Program-made: the position numbers and the translations under genes
Shown: one piece after another, positions 8,125-17,049 of the stretch
Numbering within the stretch: the first letter of the stretch is position 1
Layout of the letters: the number at the start of each line of letters is the position of its first letter
From: Candidatus Omnitrophota bacterium
Lineage (GTDB): Bacteria; Omnitrophota; Gorgyraeia; Gygaellales; Profunditerraquicolaceae
Assembly: GCA_028716965.1 (NCBI GenBank)
Contig: JAQUOV010000002.1
Span: forward strand, 196,472-237,088
Direction of reading: 5' to 3'
Length of the DNA stretch: 40,617 nucleotides
The notes under the pieces: model-generated
Told to the model about the DNA's origin: nothing
What the model saw: the letters and a program-made list of their open reading frames with translations, nothing else
Database searches by the model: none

Positions 8125-9473
8125 TGGATGGTTATCTGCGGGCTGTCAAATACCTGGAGTCATTTGTTAATTACGAAAAACTCAAGCGGTATTCATATAA
8201 AAAATCCTTAGGCCTTCAAAGAATAAAAAGTTTCTTGCAGTTTATCGGTAATCCCCAGGAAGAACTAAAAGTCATTCATATCGCAGGTTCTAAAGGCAAG
8301 GGTTCTACTTGCGCTTTTGTTGCCTACATTTTGAGGGAGGCGGGTTTCTCCGTTGGTTTATATACATCCCCGCATTTATCGGATTTTAGGGAGCGCATCC
8401 GTATCCTCAGGCCCCGTAAAGCAAATTCGCAATTGCCGTTTGAAGGCGCTATATCCAAAAAATATCTTATAGGCCTTGTGGAGTTCTTAAAGCCGGTAAT
8501 AGAAGGGTTTGAAAAGTTACTCTCCTGCAGGCGAGGCCCGCAATACGGCAGGCTTTCTTTTTTTGAGGTTTATACCGCGCTTGCCTTTCTTTATTTTAGA
8601 GAAAAGAAGGTGGATTTCGTTGTGATGGAAACAGGTATGGGGGGAAGGCTGGATGCGACTAATGTTGCCAGCAGCCTGGTTTGCGCAATAACACCGGTAA
8701 GTTATGAACATACCCGCTATCTGGGGAAAAGCCTGGCGCAGATTGCCGGGGAAAAGGCGGGGATTATCAAACAAAAAACATTGGTTATTTCTTCCGTACA
8801 GAAAAAAGGAGCTGCCCGGGTCATTAAAAATACGGCCGCCGATTTACAGGCAAGGCTTTTTACGGTAGGCAAGGATATAAAATATTGTACTCAAGGCAGG
8901 TATTTTTCAATAAAAGGGGTAAGTAATAATTATGCCCATTTGCGGATTAATCTTTTAGGCAGGCACCAAATAGCCAATGCCAGCCAGGCCGTGGGTATAG
9001 TTGAAGCCCTGGGTTTATACGGTTTTAATATCAGTGTTGATTGTGTAAGAAAAGGTCTTTATAATACTCTTTGGCCGGGCAGGCTGGAGGTGCTTTCCCG
9101 TAAGCCAATTATTGTAATCGACGGCGCGCAGAATGCCGCATCCGCATCCGTTCTAAAATCGGCAGTCAAAAGCATTTTTAAATATAAGAAACTTATATTA
9201 GTATTTGGTGTTTCGCAGGACAAGGATATCAAAGGCATAGTGGATCAGCTCTCTGGCCTGGCGCATCAAGTTATTTTAACATGTGCCGATAGCCCGCGGG
9301 CGGTTATGCCCGGGCTCCTGAAGCGGTATTTCCCGGATAAGAAAAGAATCTTTGTGACCGCAGGGGTCAGAGAAGCAAAGCTGCTTGCTTTGAAAATCGC
9401 CAGCCCCAAGGATTTGATATTGGTTACCGGGTCATTATTTGTTGTGGGTGAATTTAGAGATGCTTATAGATAA
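8124..9473 (+). CDS. folC: Folylpolyglutamate synthase / dihydrofolate synthase
   Basis: The protein belongs to the Mur ligase-like family that adds glutamate to dihydropteroate and folates. Visible motifs are the P-loop HIAGSKGKGSTC, the substrate loop TSPHLSDFRERI, METGMGGRLDATN, and HEHT-type residues in YEHTRYLG. The C-terminal domain has VIDGAQNAAS (normally DGAHN, here Gln for His). The 449 residues are typical. The start ATG overlaps the purH stop (TAATG), indicating coupling. Its 3' end overlaps mnmE by 14 bases. Confidence 0.92.
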   Translation: MDGYLRAVKYLESFVNYEKLKRYSYKKSLGLQRIKSFLQFIGNPQEELKVIHIAGSKGKGSTCAFVAYILREAGFSVGLYTSPHLSDFRERIRILRPRKANSQLPFEGAISKKYLIGLVEFLKPVIEGFEKLLSCRRGPQYGRLSFFEVYTALAFLYFREKKVDFVVMETGMGGRLDATNVASSLVCAITPVSYEHTRYLGKSLAQIAGEKAGIIKQKTLVISSVQKKGAARVIKNTAADLQARLFTVGKDIKYCTQGRYFSIKGVSNNYAHLRINLLGRHQIANASQAVGIVEALGLYGFNISVDCVRKGLYNTLWPGRLEVLSRKPIIVIDGAQNAASASVLKSAVKSIFKYKKLILVFGVSQDKDIKGIVDQLSGLAHQVILTCADSPRAVMPGLLKRYFPDKKRIFVTAGVREAKLLALKIASPKDLILVTGSLFVVGEFRDAYR

Positions 9474-10842
9474 CTTTAATGATACGATTGCCGCAATTTC
9501 AACTGCAGTGGGAGAAGGCGCAGTAGGGATCGTGCGTTTAAGCGGTCCGCAAGCACTGGCGATCGCTGATGCGGTATTCTCGGGGAAAAAGGGGTTAAGG
9601 CCCTCGCAGTTTAAAACCTATACCATGCATTATGGGAGAATAGTTTATGCCGGCCAGGTGCTTGATGAGGTTATCCTCACCGTAATGCGTGCTCCATATT
9701 CGTATACCAGGGAAGATGTGGTGGAGATAAATTGTCACGGCGGCATTGTAGCCTTGCACCGGGTTCTGGATTCAGTGTTAGAGAATGGCTGCCGGATGGC
9801 CGAACCGGGGGAATTTACCAGGCGGGCATTTTTAAACGGCAGGATTGACCTGTCCCAGGCAGAAGCGGTAATTGATATTATCCGCGCAAAAACAGATTCT
9901 GCGCTTAAAATCAGCCTGGAACAATTAAAGGGAGGTTTATCGAAGGAAATAGATAAGATCCGCCAGATCCTGTTAAACATCTTGGTGATTTTAGAGGCAA
10001 GTATTGATTTTCCCGAAGAGGATCTTAAACAGCAGGATAACTCCGAAGTATCTAAGAGCCTGGATCTTGCCCGGTTGCAGTTAAGCAGGTTGCTGGATGG
10101 CGCAAAGGCCGGCAGGATATTGCGCGATGGCATACAGGTGGTTATTTGCGGCAGGCCGAATGTTGGTAAATCATCGCTTTTAAATGCCTTGCTTAAGAAA
10201 GAGCGCGCAATCGTTACTCCTCTTGCCGGTACTACCCGCGACTCAATTGAGGAGATGATTGATATAAAGGGTATTCCGGTCAGGATTGTAGATACCGCCG
10301 GTATCCTGAAGCCGCGCAACCTTGTTGAAAGAAAGGCTGTCCGGCGGGCAAGAGGCCATATCCGTTCAGCAGACCTGACAATCATTTTATTTGACGCAAG
10401 TAAAAAGCTGGAAGCAGACGACTGGAAACTGATCGAAGAAACCAGAGATACAAATGTTATTGCAGTCATTAACAAGATTGATCTAAAGTCGAGAATCAAT
10501 AAGGAGGAACTTTTAAAGGTATTCCATAAAGTAGTTGAGCTTTCCGCCAAAAAGGCACGGAATATTAACCTGCTGGAGGATGCGCTTTGCGAGTTTGTTT
10601 ACCATGACAGGCTGGTCAGCCCGGAATTTATGCTGGTAAGCAACTTAAGGCATATCAGCGCGCTCAAAGAGGCGCAGAAATTGCTTGATAATGCCGCATC
10701 CGCTTTGTGCGATAAGCTCCCACTGGAATTTTTTACGCAGGACTTAAAGGATGCCAGTGTTTATTTAGATAAGATACTCGGAAAGGATTTTTCAGGAGAT
10801 CTTTTGGACAGGATATTTGCTGATTTCTGTATCGGTAAATAA
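9460..10842 (+). CDS. mnmE: tRNA modification GTPase MnmE
   Basis: MnmE works with MnmG to modify U34 in the anticodon of some tRNAs, using a methylene-folate. The N-terminal folate-binding domain begins DTIAAISTAVGEGAVGIVR. The helical domain holds an inserted G domain with GRPNVGKSSLLNAL, the TPLAGTTRD switch, DTAG and NKID. The protein ends with the diagnostic CIGK whose cysteine is essential in the family. The ATG at 9460 matches the family start; the in-frame TTG at 9439 would only add seven residues. GGTG lies nine bases upstream. No mnmG is in the window. Confidence 0.95.
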   Translation: MLIDNFNDTIAAISTAVGEGAVGIVRLSGPQALAIADAVFSGKKGLRPSQFKTYTMHYGRIVYAGQVLDEVILTVMRAPYSYTREDVVEINCHGGIVALHRVLDSVLENGCRMAEPGEFTRRAFLNGRIDLSQAEAVIDIIRAKTDSALKISLEQLKGGLSKEIDKIRQILLNILVILEASIDFPEEDLKQQDNSEVSKSLDLARLQLSRLLDGAKAGRILRDGIQVVICGRPNVGKSSLLNALLKKERAIVTPLAGTTRDSIEEMIDIKGIPVRIVDTAGILKPRNLVERKAVRRARGHIRSADLTIILFDASKKLEADDWKLIEETRDTNVIAVINKIDLKSRINKEELLKVFHKVVELSAKKARNINLLEDALCEFVYHDRLVSPEFMLVSNLRHISALKEAQKLLDNAASALCDKLPLEFFTQDLKDASVYLDKILGKDFSGDLLDRIFADFCIGK

Positions 10843-10848
10843 AACCTA

Positions 10849-10877
10849 TTGCAGAAAAGCCTTTTTCATTAGATAAT
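10849..10877 (+). promoter_or_regulatory. Candidate promoter for folE
   Basis: TTGCAG at 10849-10854 and GATAAT at 10872-10877 are 17 bp apart in the only gap of the purH-folE run. Start of transcription would be near 10884, about 40 bases before folE. Both boxes have mismatches, so this is a moderate call. Confidence 0.35.
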
Positions 10878-10925
10878 AAGTTTATAGTTTACCGGTTACG
10901 GCGCCATTTAAGATTTTAAGAGAAT

Positions 10926-11486
10926 ATGGATAAAGATAAGATCGAAAAGGCAGTGCGGCAAATATTGGAAGCCATCGGGGAGGATCCGCGAAGAAAAGAT
11001 CTATTGGAAACTCCTCGCCGGGTAGCCGATATGTATGAAGAGATTTTTTCCGGCATAAAACAGGATCCGGAAAAAGAGCTGGAGGTCATTCTTGAGCAGA
11101 AGCATCACGAAATCATTTTGTTGCGCGGGATCCCCCTCTATTCGGTCTGCGAACACCACCTTTTGCCTTTTACCGGCAGGGTAAATATCGCATATATCCC
11201 CAAGAACGGACGGGTCACGGGTTTAAGCAAGCTGGCCCGGGTGGTTGATATATTGAGCCGCCGCCCACAGATCCAGGAGCGTTTGACTACCCAGATTGCC
11301 GAGATCATCATGGGGCAGTTGAATCCTTTGGGGGTAATGGTGGTAATTGAGGCAGAGCATCTTTGTATGTCTATGCGGGGGGTAAAGAAGCCCGGGGTAA
11401 TGACGGTCACCAGCGCCGTACGGGGGATTTTTAAAGAAAACCAAAAGACCCGTTCTGAAGCATTGGCTTTAATGAAGCAAGGTTAA
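10926..11486 (+). CDS. folE: GTP cyclohydrolase I
   Basis: FolE converts GTP to dihydroneopterin triphosphate, the first step of folate (and some queuosine) synthesis. The zinc ligands correspond to Cys75 and His78 in VCEHH and Cys147 in EHLCMSMRG. The segments [23 protein letters not shown] and QERLTTQIA are family signatures. At 186 residues the length is normal for a type IA enzyme. It lies 83 bases after mnmE with a possible promoter of its own. Together with folC it implies folate synthesis in this organism. Confidence 0.95.
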   Translation: MDKDKIEKAVRQILEAIGEDPRRKDLLETPRRVADMYEEIFSGIKQDPEKELEVILEQKHHEIILLRGIPLYSVCEHHLLPFTGRVNIAYIPKNGRVTGLSKLARVVDILSRRPQIQERLTTQIAEIIMGQLNPLGVMVVIEAEHLCMSMRGVKKPGVMTVTSAVRGIFKENQKTRSEALALMKQG

Positions 11487-11502
11487 AAAAGGAGCAGGCA
11501 AG

Positions 11503-12426
11503 GTGAGAAGAGCAGGGTTGTTGTTGGTCTTATTATTATTGTTATCCGGCTGCGCTACTTACAAGTTTCAGAAAGGGCCGGCTCCTTATGATAAAGGGTA
11601 TGTCGTATCTTACGATGGCAAGCTTATCCCGGAGTATACGCTTGGCCAGAACGATTCTGTTCCTGATTTGGCTTTGGCAAAAGAGCGTTTTAAAAGAAGG
11701 CGCGCTAAAGTTGAATATTACTATAAGAGAATGGGCCAGATAGAAGCGCGTTTTAAGGAACTTTTCTGGGATCCGCCGGCAATGATGGTAGATTTTTTAG
11801 GCGGCTTGCTGCGTTGGCCATTTGTTGCCGTCTCTGATTATAAGTATAACCATAATCCTAAATACAAGGAAAAGGTTGACCGGCTTGATGAACAGGCAGA
11901 GGAGTCAGAGAAGGCCAAAATAGATATTTTAAAAATAAAACTCAAGGCTTATATAGACAAGGATCTGGTAGGCGAGGCTATCAATAAGGAGCTTCTTGTG
12001 TCAGAGGCAGTAGTTTCTGCACAACAGGCTCCTGTTGTAAAGGCTCCCGTAGCCGCTGTCCCGCCGGTTGCCGCAGTTGAGAAACCAGTCCCTGTTGTGC
12101 CTACTAAAAAAGATAAAAAAGTCCTGGCGGCTGCTGAACCAGCCACCCCCATTCCTCCGGTTGCTGTTATTATCGCCAAGCCAAGCAAGGGTCCTTCTCC
12201 GCTTCAGGTAAGTTTTAACGCCGGGAAATCTTATTCAAAATCCGGTAAGATAGTTTCTTATATATGGGATTTTGGCGATGGCGACACGTCTACAAAAAAG
12301 AACCCGCTCAATACCTACTGGAGCGCCACTTACGGTTCGCGCCTTTTTACCGCTACGCTTACAATAAAAGACGAAAAAGGCCAGACTGCCAGTACAAGTA
12401 CGATTATTGAAGTCGTAACAAAATAA
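11503..12426 (+). CDS. Lipoprotein with a C-terminal PKD domain
   Basis: A GTG start with AAAAGGAGC upstream gives a lipoprotein signal peptide (MRRAGLLLVLLLLLSGC), lipidated at Cys17. The next 140 residues are charged and helical (one stretch, DRLDEQAEESEKAKIDI, looks coiled-coil). A Pro/Ala/Val-rich linker runs from about residues 170 to 225. The last 80 residues are a PKD fold (IVSYIWDFGDGDTST, then FTATLTIKDEKGQTAS). PKD domains mediate extracellular binding, so a cell-envelope structural or adhesive role is likely; the exact function is unknown. It is 16 bases after folE but does not obviously share its function, and it is convergent with comM. Confidence 0.8.
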   Translation: MRRAGLLLVLLLLLSGCATYKFQKGPAPYDKGYVVSYDGKLIPEYTLGQNDSVPDLALAKERFKRRRAKVEYYYKRMGQIEARFKELFWDPPAMMVDFLGGLLRWPFVAVSDYKYNHNPKYKEKVDRLDEQAEESEKAKIDILKIKLKAYIDKDLVGEAINKELLVSEAVVSAQQAPVVKAPVAAVPPVAAVEKPVPVVPTKKDKKVLAAAEPATPIPPVAVIIAKPSKGPSPLQVSFNAGKSYSKSGKIVSYIWDFGDGDTSTKKNPLNTYWSATYGSRLFTATLTIKDEKGQTASTSTIIEVVTK

Positions 12427-12451
12427 CTGCCGTCCCGGCTTTAAAATGGCT

Positions 12452-13984
12452 TCATTCCCGTAATTTCCTATCCAGTGCCCTGTATTGCACTGCTTCGGCT
12501 ATATGCTCTTGCGCAATAATCTCTTTTTTGTCTAAATCCGCGATTGTCCGGGCAACCTTTAGGATTTTATCATAAGCCCTTGCCGAAAGCCCCAGTTCCG
12601 ATATAGCCATCTGCAGCAGTTTCCGCGCTTCCTTATCCAAAACACAATATTCTTTAATTAACTTATTTTGCATTTGTGCATTGCAGAATATCCGCCCGGG
12701 TTTGAATCTATCCTGCTGGATTGCGCGCGCGTTTTCTACGCGCTGTCTGATAGCTTTTGAAGGTTCAGCTTCTCTTTCGTCGGATAATTCACGGTATTTT
12801 ACCTGCGGGACTTCGATATGTATATCAATTCTGTCAAGCAGCGGGCCGGAAATCTTGCCTAGGTAATTTTTGATTTTTGCGGGATGGCAATGGCAGGTTT
12901 TTTCCTGGTTAAAATAATTACCGCAGGGACAAGGGTTAAGGGCTGCAGCCAGTATGAAACAAGAAGGGAAGGTTATCGCGCGTTTTATGCGGCTGATACA
13001 GATTAAGCTGTCTTCCAGCGGCTGCCTTAATGCCTCAAGGGCCTTACGGCTAAACTCCGGCAATTCGTCCAGAAATAGTACCCCGTAATGTGCCATGCTT
13101 ATTTCCCCGGGTTTGGGCATACTCCCGCCTCCGATTAAGGCGATATCCGAAATGCTGTGGTGCGGTGAACGGAAGGGTCTGGTCCCCATAAATCCATCTT
13201 TGTTTAACAGCGTGCCCGCCACAGAATGGATCTTGGTTATTTCCAGTGCTTCATCCAAGGTTAAGCCGGGCATAATCGTTGGTATTCTTTTGGCAAGCAT
13301 CGTCTTGCCGCTTCCGGGAGGGCCGATCAAAATGATATTGTGTCCTCCTGAAACAGCTACTTCGAGCGCCCTTTTGGCAAAGTATTGGCCTTTGACTTCA
13401 GAAAAATCCAAATCATAATTTGTGTTGGCGGCAAACGCCTGCTCCGGAGATAATTTGTAAGGCTGTTTAAGCGAGGGGTCGGATAGGAATTGTATTGTTT
13501 CTTTTAAGTTGTTTTGCGGCCAGCTGGATAGGTTCGGTACTATCCCCGCCTCTTTGGCGTTTTCTGCCGGGAGCACGAGGTTTTTCATCGCGGAATTGGC
13601 CATAGCCAAACTGATGGCTAAAATCCCGCGCACCGGCCTGATCTGTCCGTCTAAAGACAACTCTCCTAAGAAAACATAATTCTTGAGGAGTTCTGCATTG
13701 ATTTGTCCGGTTGATGCCAAAATCCCCAGGGCAATTGCCAGGTCAAAACAAGCCCCCTCTTTTTTGATATCAGAAGGAGCTAGATTTACGGTTATCCTCT
13801 GCGCAGGCCACTGGAACCCGGAGTTCTTTATTGCCGAACGCACCCTTTCTTTACTTTCTTTTATGGCGGTGTCTGTTAAACCCACCAAGGCCACTGCCGG
13901 CAGGCCCTTGGCCACATCAATCTCTATTTCAAGCGGGTAAGCCTCCAAACCAAGCAGGCCAAAACTGGCAATCCTTGAGATCAT
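12452..13984 (-). CDS. comM: YifB/ComM-family Mg-chelatase-like AAA+ ATPase
   Basis: This 510-residue protein has the full ComM layout. An N-terminal Lon-protease-like (ChlI) domain contains ACFDLAIALGILAS. An AAA+ core follows with Walker A GPPGSGKTMLAKR, Walker B LFLDELPEF, and a Cys-rich insertion NPCPCGNY with a CHCHP partner. The C-terminal helical domain contains ARAYDKILKVARTIADL. ComM is a hexameric helicase that assists branch migration in natural transformation. The start at 13984 (MISRIASF) has a perfect AAAGGAGGA site; the in-frame TTG further upstream is not needed. It is the only complete minus-strand protein gene here. Confidence 0.92.
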   Translation of the reverse strand: MISRIASFGLLGLEAYPLEIEIDVAKGLPAVALVGLTDTAIKESKERVRSAIKNSGFQWPAQRITVNLAPSDIKKEGACFDLAIALGILASTGQINAELLKNYVFLGELSLDGQIRPVRGILAISLAMANSAMKNLVLPAENAKEAGIVPNLSSWPQNNLKETIQFLSDPSLKQPYKLSPEQAFAANTNYDLDFSEVKGQYFAKRALEVAVSGGHNIILIGPPGSGKTMLAKRIPTIMPGLTLDEALEITKIHSVAGTLLNKDGFMGTRPFRSPHHSISDIALIGGGSMPKPGEISMAHYGVLFLDELPEFSRKALEALRQPLEDSLICISRIKRAITFPSCFILAAALNPCPCGNYFNQEKTCHCHPAKIKNYLGKISGPLLDRIDIHIEVPQVKYRELSDEREAEPSKAIRQRVENARAIQQDRFKPGRIFCNAQMQNKLIKEYCVLDKEARKLLQMAISELGLSARAYDKILKVARTIADLDKKEIIAQEHIAEAVQYRALDRKLRE

Positions 13985-14051
13985 TTTTCCTCCTTTGTAA
14001 GGCAATAGACGTTTGGCGCGGGCTAATCTAACCTGTTTTTAAGGATTTGAT

Positions 14052-14082
14052 CCCCGCAGTTAACCGCTTAGCAACTGCAGGG
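14052..14082. repeat. Hairpin upstream of comM
   Basis: GCAGTT (14056-14061) pairs with AACTGC (14073-14078) and is extended outward by CC/GG with one mismatch. It lies between comM and the repeat block at 14091-14200 and has no T tract, so it is not an obvious terminator. Confidence 0.35.
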
Positions 14083-14090
14083 AGTAACTC

Positions 14091-14200
14091 GCCCTTGTTC
14101 GCTTGCGCTCACAAGGACTGCGCTGATTAAAACTATAAAGTGCTTGCCCTGCGTCGTAAACTCGGCAGGACTGCGCTGATTAAAACTATAAAGTGCTTGC
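14091..14200 (+). repeat. Tandem direct repeats, 34-bp identical copies at 14114-14147 and 14167-14200
   Basis: The sequence from AGGACTGCGCTGATT to AAAGTGCTTGC occurs twice without a mismatch. Each copy is preceded by a small hairpin (CCTTGT/ACAAGG before the first; CCTGC/GCAGG before the second), so the unit appears to be hairpin plus 34 bp. A diverged copy lies at 17595-17656. The second copy ends inside the -35 region of the next promoter. Confidence 0.75.
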
Positions 14201-14224
14201 TTTTTAGTCGGCAGATTATATAAT
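14197..14224 (+). promoter_or_regulatory. Candidate promoter for the broken coiled-coil gene
   Basis: TTGCTT (14197-14202) and a perfect TATAAT (14219-14224) are spaced by 16 bp. The expected start point (about 14231) is only two bases before the ATG at 14233, and no ribosome binding site is visible, so the transcript would be nearly leaderless. The -35 is supplied by the end of the direct repeat. Confidence 0.4.
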
Positions 14225-14232
14225 ATAAGCTT

Positions 14233-14812
14233 ATGAATAAAGGGGTAATTAAGAACATATTGATTGTTTTGTTGGTAAGTATTACTACCTTTAGCATGAT
14301 TAAGTGCCTTAGTGAATTAAAGGCAAGATGCGGGCTTAAAAATAACCTTGTGAAAGCCCAGGATGATATAGCCGTTTTGGCTCAAGAGAAGCAAAACTTA
14401 TTGCAGGAGTTAGGGAAGGAACGAAAGTTTAAAGAGCAATTGGGGGTAAATAACTATAGGCTTAAAGATTATTTAAGAGTAAGCATAAACAAGATTTAAC
14501 GGCTTTTTCAGGATAAGGCCATAGTTCAGCAGGCCCTTGAAGATACAAGCGCCAAATTTTCCATATTAAAGGCAGAAAATAAGATTTTGATTGACCGCCG
14601 CAAGCGCATTTATTTGGAAAATGAGCAGTTTAAGGCCAAATTAAGTTCTGTTGTTGAGTTAAAAAAGATAATAAAAGATTTACGGTCCAGTAAGCGCAAG
14701 GGGATGGTATCGCTAATAGATGGTAACCGGGGGGTTGTTGATAAAAGACGGCCAGCTAACCTCTTCGGAAAAGGTTAAAATCGAAGTGGTTCCTGCTCAA
14801 ACCAAGGAATAA
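14233..14812 (+). pseudogene. Disrupted membrane-anchored coiled-coil protein (nonsense codon plus frameshift)
   Basis: One reading frame runs MNKGVIKNILIVLLVSITT (a membrane anchor), then a coiled coil, to a TAA at 14497-14499. The same frame continues cleanly after the stop (RLFQDKAIVQQALEDTSAKF, then LKAENKILIDRRKRIYLEN) to about 14730. There a GGGGGG run (14729-14734) marks a frame change: the neighbouring frame gives LLIKDGQLTSSEKVKIEVVPA and stops at 14810-14812, overlapping the next gene's ATG as TAATG. The overlap suggests that this was the original C-terminus. The intact ancestor would have been about 190 residues. No function can be assigned. Sequencing error in the G run is possible, but the TAA needs a separate explanation. 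Confidence 0.7.
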
Positions 14813-15264
14813 TGAAATCTTTTTTTGCAGAAATATTCAGGAACAAGATTTTGATGACCACCGTCTCTGCCTGGCTGATTGCCCAGACGATCAAAGTGGG
14901 GATAGGGGTATTGCGTAAAAAAAGGTTTGATTTCCGTCTTTTTATCGGCAGCGGCGGGATGCCGTCTGCGCATGCCGCGGGGGCTTCCAGCCTGGCAACA
15001 AGCATAGGCATGGATTGTGGTTTTGACAGTGTATATTTTGCTCTGGCCTTTGCTTTTGCCATTGTGGTTATGTTTGATGCCCAGGGAGTGCGCCGTTCTA
15101 CAGGAAAACAGGCAGGCATTCTGAATAAGATTATGGAGGATATCTACTGGCAGGGTAAAATCCAGGAGATGCGTCTGCGTGAGCTCATCGGGCATACTCC
15201 CGTAGAGGTGATTATGGGTTTGTTGTTAGGTATTGTTATCGCCCTGGTATTCCGGGCAAGATAA
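14812..15264 (+). CDS. Divergent PAP2-family membrane protein (YuiD/DUF212)
   Basis: This 150-residue protein carries the family signatures AWLIAQTIKVGI, the GSGGMPSAHAAGA motif (Ser-His pair related to PAP2 phosphatases), VMFDAQGVRRSTGKQA, and ELIGHTPVEVIMG before a last membrane segment. Members are membrane proteins thought to be related to acid phosphatases and vanadium haloperoxidases; a polyprenyl-phosphate role has been suggested but is not established. Its ATG overlaps the ancestral stop of the broken upstream gene. It is followed 19 bases later by an L,D-transpeptidase, consistent with a cell-envelope gene group. Confidence 0.88.
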   Translation: MKSFFAEIFRNKILMTTVSAWLIAQTIKVGIGVLRKKRFDFRLFIGSGGMPSAHAAGASSLATSIGMDCGFDSVYFALAFAFAIVVMFDAQGVRRSTGKQAGILNKIMEDIYWQGKIQEMRLRELIGHTPVEVIMGLLLGIVIALVFRAR

Positions 15265-15283
15265 ATATAGATTGGAGGTTTAG

Positions 15284-16096
15284 GTGAATAAGAAGATCTT
15301 GATTGCAATCCCGGCGGTAATCGTAATAGTAAGTATTTTCGTTATACTGGGAATAAGAAAATACTTCAATCTAAATAAGCCGGACAAAAATCAACCATCC
15401 GTACATGCCCTGCTTAATCAGGCGCAGCAGTCTGAAGCTAAGGGCGAATTGCTTGAGGCAAAATCAATTTATCAGAAACTGGTAAATGATTTTTCCGGTT
15501 CTCCTGAGGTGGCGGGCTGGCAAAGGAAAGCGGAGGGGATAAATATTAAGTTGTTATTTTCGCCGACGATCACCCCCAAGAGCGTAACCTACCAGATAAG
15601 GTCGGGGGATACCCTGAATAAGATCGCCCGTGAATATAAAACTACAGTTGAGCTTATTATGAAAAGCAACAATATCAACGATCCTCTTATAATCCCCGGC
15701 CGCAAGATAAAGGTCTGGAACGCGCCTTTTAGCATCCTGGTTGATAAATCTCAAAATATCATGCTGCTTAAAAGCGATGAAGAGGTGATAAAGACTTATA
15801 TCGTATCTACGGGTAAAGATAATTGTACTCCCGCAGGCACATTCAAGATCGTTAACAAGCTTGTTAACCCCACATGGTTTAAGGCCGGTGCGGTAGTACC
15901 GGCGGGCAGTACGGAAAATGTATTGGGTACCCGCTGGCTGGGGTTTGACTTGGCCGGGTATGGTATCCATGGTACCACAGAACCGAAAGAATTAGGCAAG
16001 CAGGTGACCCAAGGATGCGTGCGTTTGAGCAATCCCGATGTAGAGGAGCTTTATGATATTGTCCCCACAGGCACGGAAGTAACTATAGTCGAGTAA
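15284..16096 (+). CDS. LysM domain L,D-transpeptidase (YkuD family)
   Basis: A GTG start with GGAGG upstream opens a 270-residue protein. Residues 5-25 form an N-terminal membrane anchor or signal. Residues 40-90 look like a TPR-type helical repeat (LLNQAQQSEAKGELLEAKSIYQKL). A LysM peptidoglycan-binding domain (102-144, YQIRSGDTLNKIAREYKTT) and a YkuD catalytic domain (148-270) follow. The catalytic pair is His229 (GIHGTTEP) and Cys245 in TQGCVRLSN; the family usually has S/T-H-G-C, so Gln replaces a conserved His. The enzyme should make 3-3 cross-links in peptidoglycan or attach proteins to it. Confidence 0.9.
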   Translation: MNKKILIAIPAVIVIVSIFVILGIRKYFNLNKPDKNQPSVHALLNQAQQSEAKGELLEAKSIYQKLVNDFSGSPEVAGWQRKAEGINIKLLFSPTITPKSVTYQIRSGDTLNKIAREYKTTVELIMKSNNINDPLIIPGRKIKVWNAPFSILVDKSQNIMLLKSDEEVIKTYIVSTGKDNCTPAGTFKIVNKLVNPTWFKAGAVVPAGSTENVLGTRWLGFDLAGYGIHGTTEPKELGKQVTQGCVRLSNPDVEELYDIVPTGTEVTIVE

Positions 16097-16101
16097 CCCC
16101 T

Positions 16102-17049
16102 ATGGCCGGATTAGATTTTGAGAAACCCATTATTGAGTTGGAGAAGAAGATCCAGGAGCTGAGGAGTTTCGTCTCCGATAAAAAAATCGACCTGTCCTCT
16201 GAAGTCAAGAAACTTGAAGAGAGGCTGGACCATTTAAGGCAAGATACCTATAGCAACCTTACTGCCTGGCAAAAAGTGCAACTTGCCCGCCACCCCTTGC
16301 GCCCTTATACTCTTGATTATATCGGCATGATTATGTCGGATTTTATGGAGTTGCATGGCGACCGGCTATTTGGCGATGATAAAGCAATGATCTGCGGCTT
16401 AGCCAAGCTGGACAAGAAAAAGGTTGTGGTTATCGGGCATCAAAAAGGAAGGGATACCAAAGAAAACTTGAAGCGTAATTTTGGCTGCGCGCACCCCGAA
16501 GGTTATCGTAAGGCCCTGCGCATTATGCAGCTGGCTGAAGAATTCCAATTGCCGGTCGTAATCTTTATTGATACCCCGGGGGCTTATCCCGGTATCGGCG
16601 CTGAAGAGCGCGGGCAGTCTCACGCAATTGCGCTTAATTTACGGGAGATGATGTGTATAAACGTCCCGATTATGGCAATCGTGATCGGGGAAGGCGGATC
16701 AGGCGGTGCCCTTGGCGTAGGGGTAGCAGACCGTGTGGCGGTCCTGGAAAATTCATATTATTCCGTGATTTCGCCCGAGGGTTGCGCGGCAATACTTTGG
16801 AAGGATGGCGCAAAGGCGCCCCAGGCAGCCGAGGTCTTGAAGCTAACCGGTCCGGACCTGTTAAAGATGGGCATTATTGATGAAGTAATACCCGAACCGT
16901 TAGGCGGAGCGCATCGGGATCCGGCAAAAATAGCCCAGAATATAAAAGAAGCGATCTCCAGGAATATTAAAGAGCTGGAGTCTTTTGATAAAAACGAGTT
17001 GCTCAAATTAAGGTATAAGAAATTCAGGGGCATGGGTGTTACCGGATGA
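16102..17049 (+). CDS. accA: Acetyl-CoA carboxylase carboxyltransferase subunit alpha
   Basis: AccA with AccD transfers carboxyl from biotin to acetyl-CoA, giving malonyl-CoA. Signatures are the N-terminal coiled coil (LEKKIQELRSFV), MELHGDRLFGDD, IGHQKGRDTKENLKRNFG, FIDTPGAYPG, the oxyanion segment GEGGSGGALGVGVAD and SPEGCAAILWKD. The length of 315 residues is normal. No accD, accB or accC is here. It overlaps the PadR-type regulator by ATGA and lies upstream of the polyketide-like genes, which would need malonyl-CoA. Confidence 0.95.
   Translation: MAGLDFEKPIIELEKKIQELRSFVSDKKIDLSSEVKKLEERLDHLRQDTYSNLTAWQKVQLARHPLRPYTLDYIGMIMSDFMELHGDRLFGDDKAMICGLAKLDKKKVVVIGHQKGRDTKENLKRNFGCAHPEGYRKALRIMQLAEEFQLPVVIFIDTPGAYPGIGAEERGQSHAIALNLREMMCINVPIMAIVIGEGGSGGALGVGVADRVAVLENSYYSVISPEGCAAILWKDGAKAPQAAEVLKLTGPDLLKMGIIDEVIPEPLGGAHRDPAKIAQNIKEAISRNIKELESFDKNELLKLRYKKFRGMGVTG

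Noticed and set aside
9439..9460. TTG start for mnmE at 9439
   Set aside because: The family starts at the MLIDNFNDTIAAIS segment, and ATG 9460 has an acceptable upstream site.
9735..10550. Long minus-strand open frame (271 codons) opposite mnmE
   Set aside because: It is the antisense shadow of a well-conserved gene, Ser/Arg-rich, with no domain of its own.
14497..14499. Stop-codon recoding (selenocysteine or pyrrolysine)
   Set aside because: The codon is TAA, not TGA or TAG, and the gene has a second lesion, so decay is simpler.
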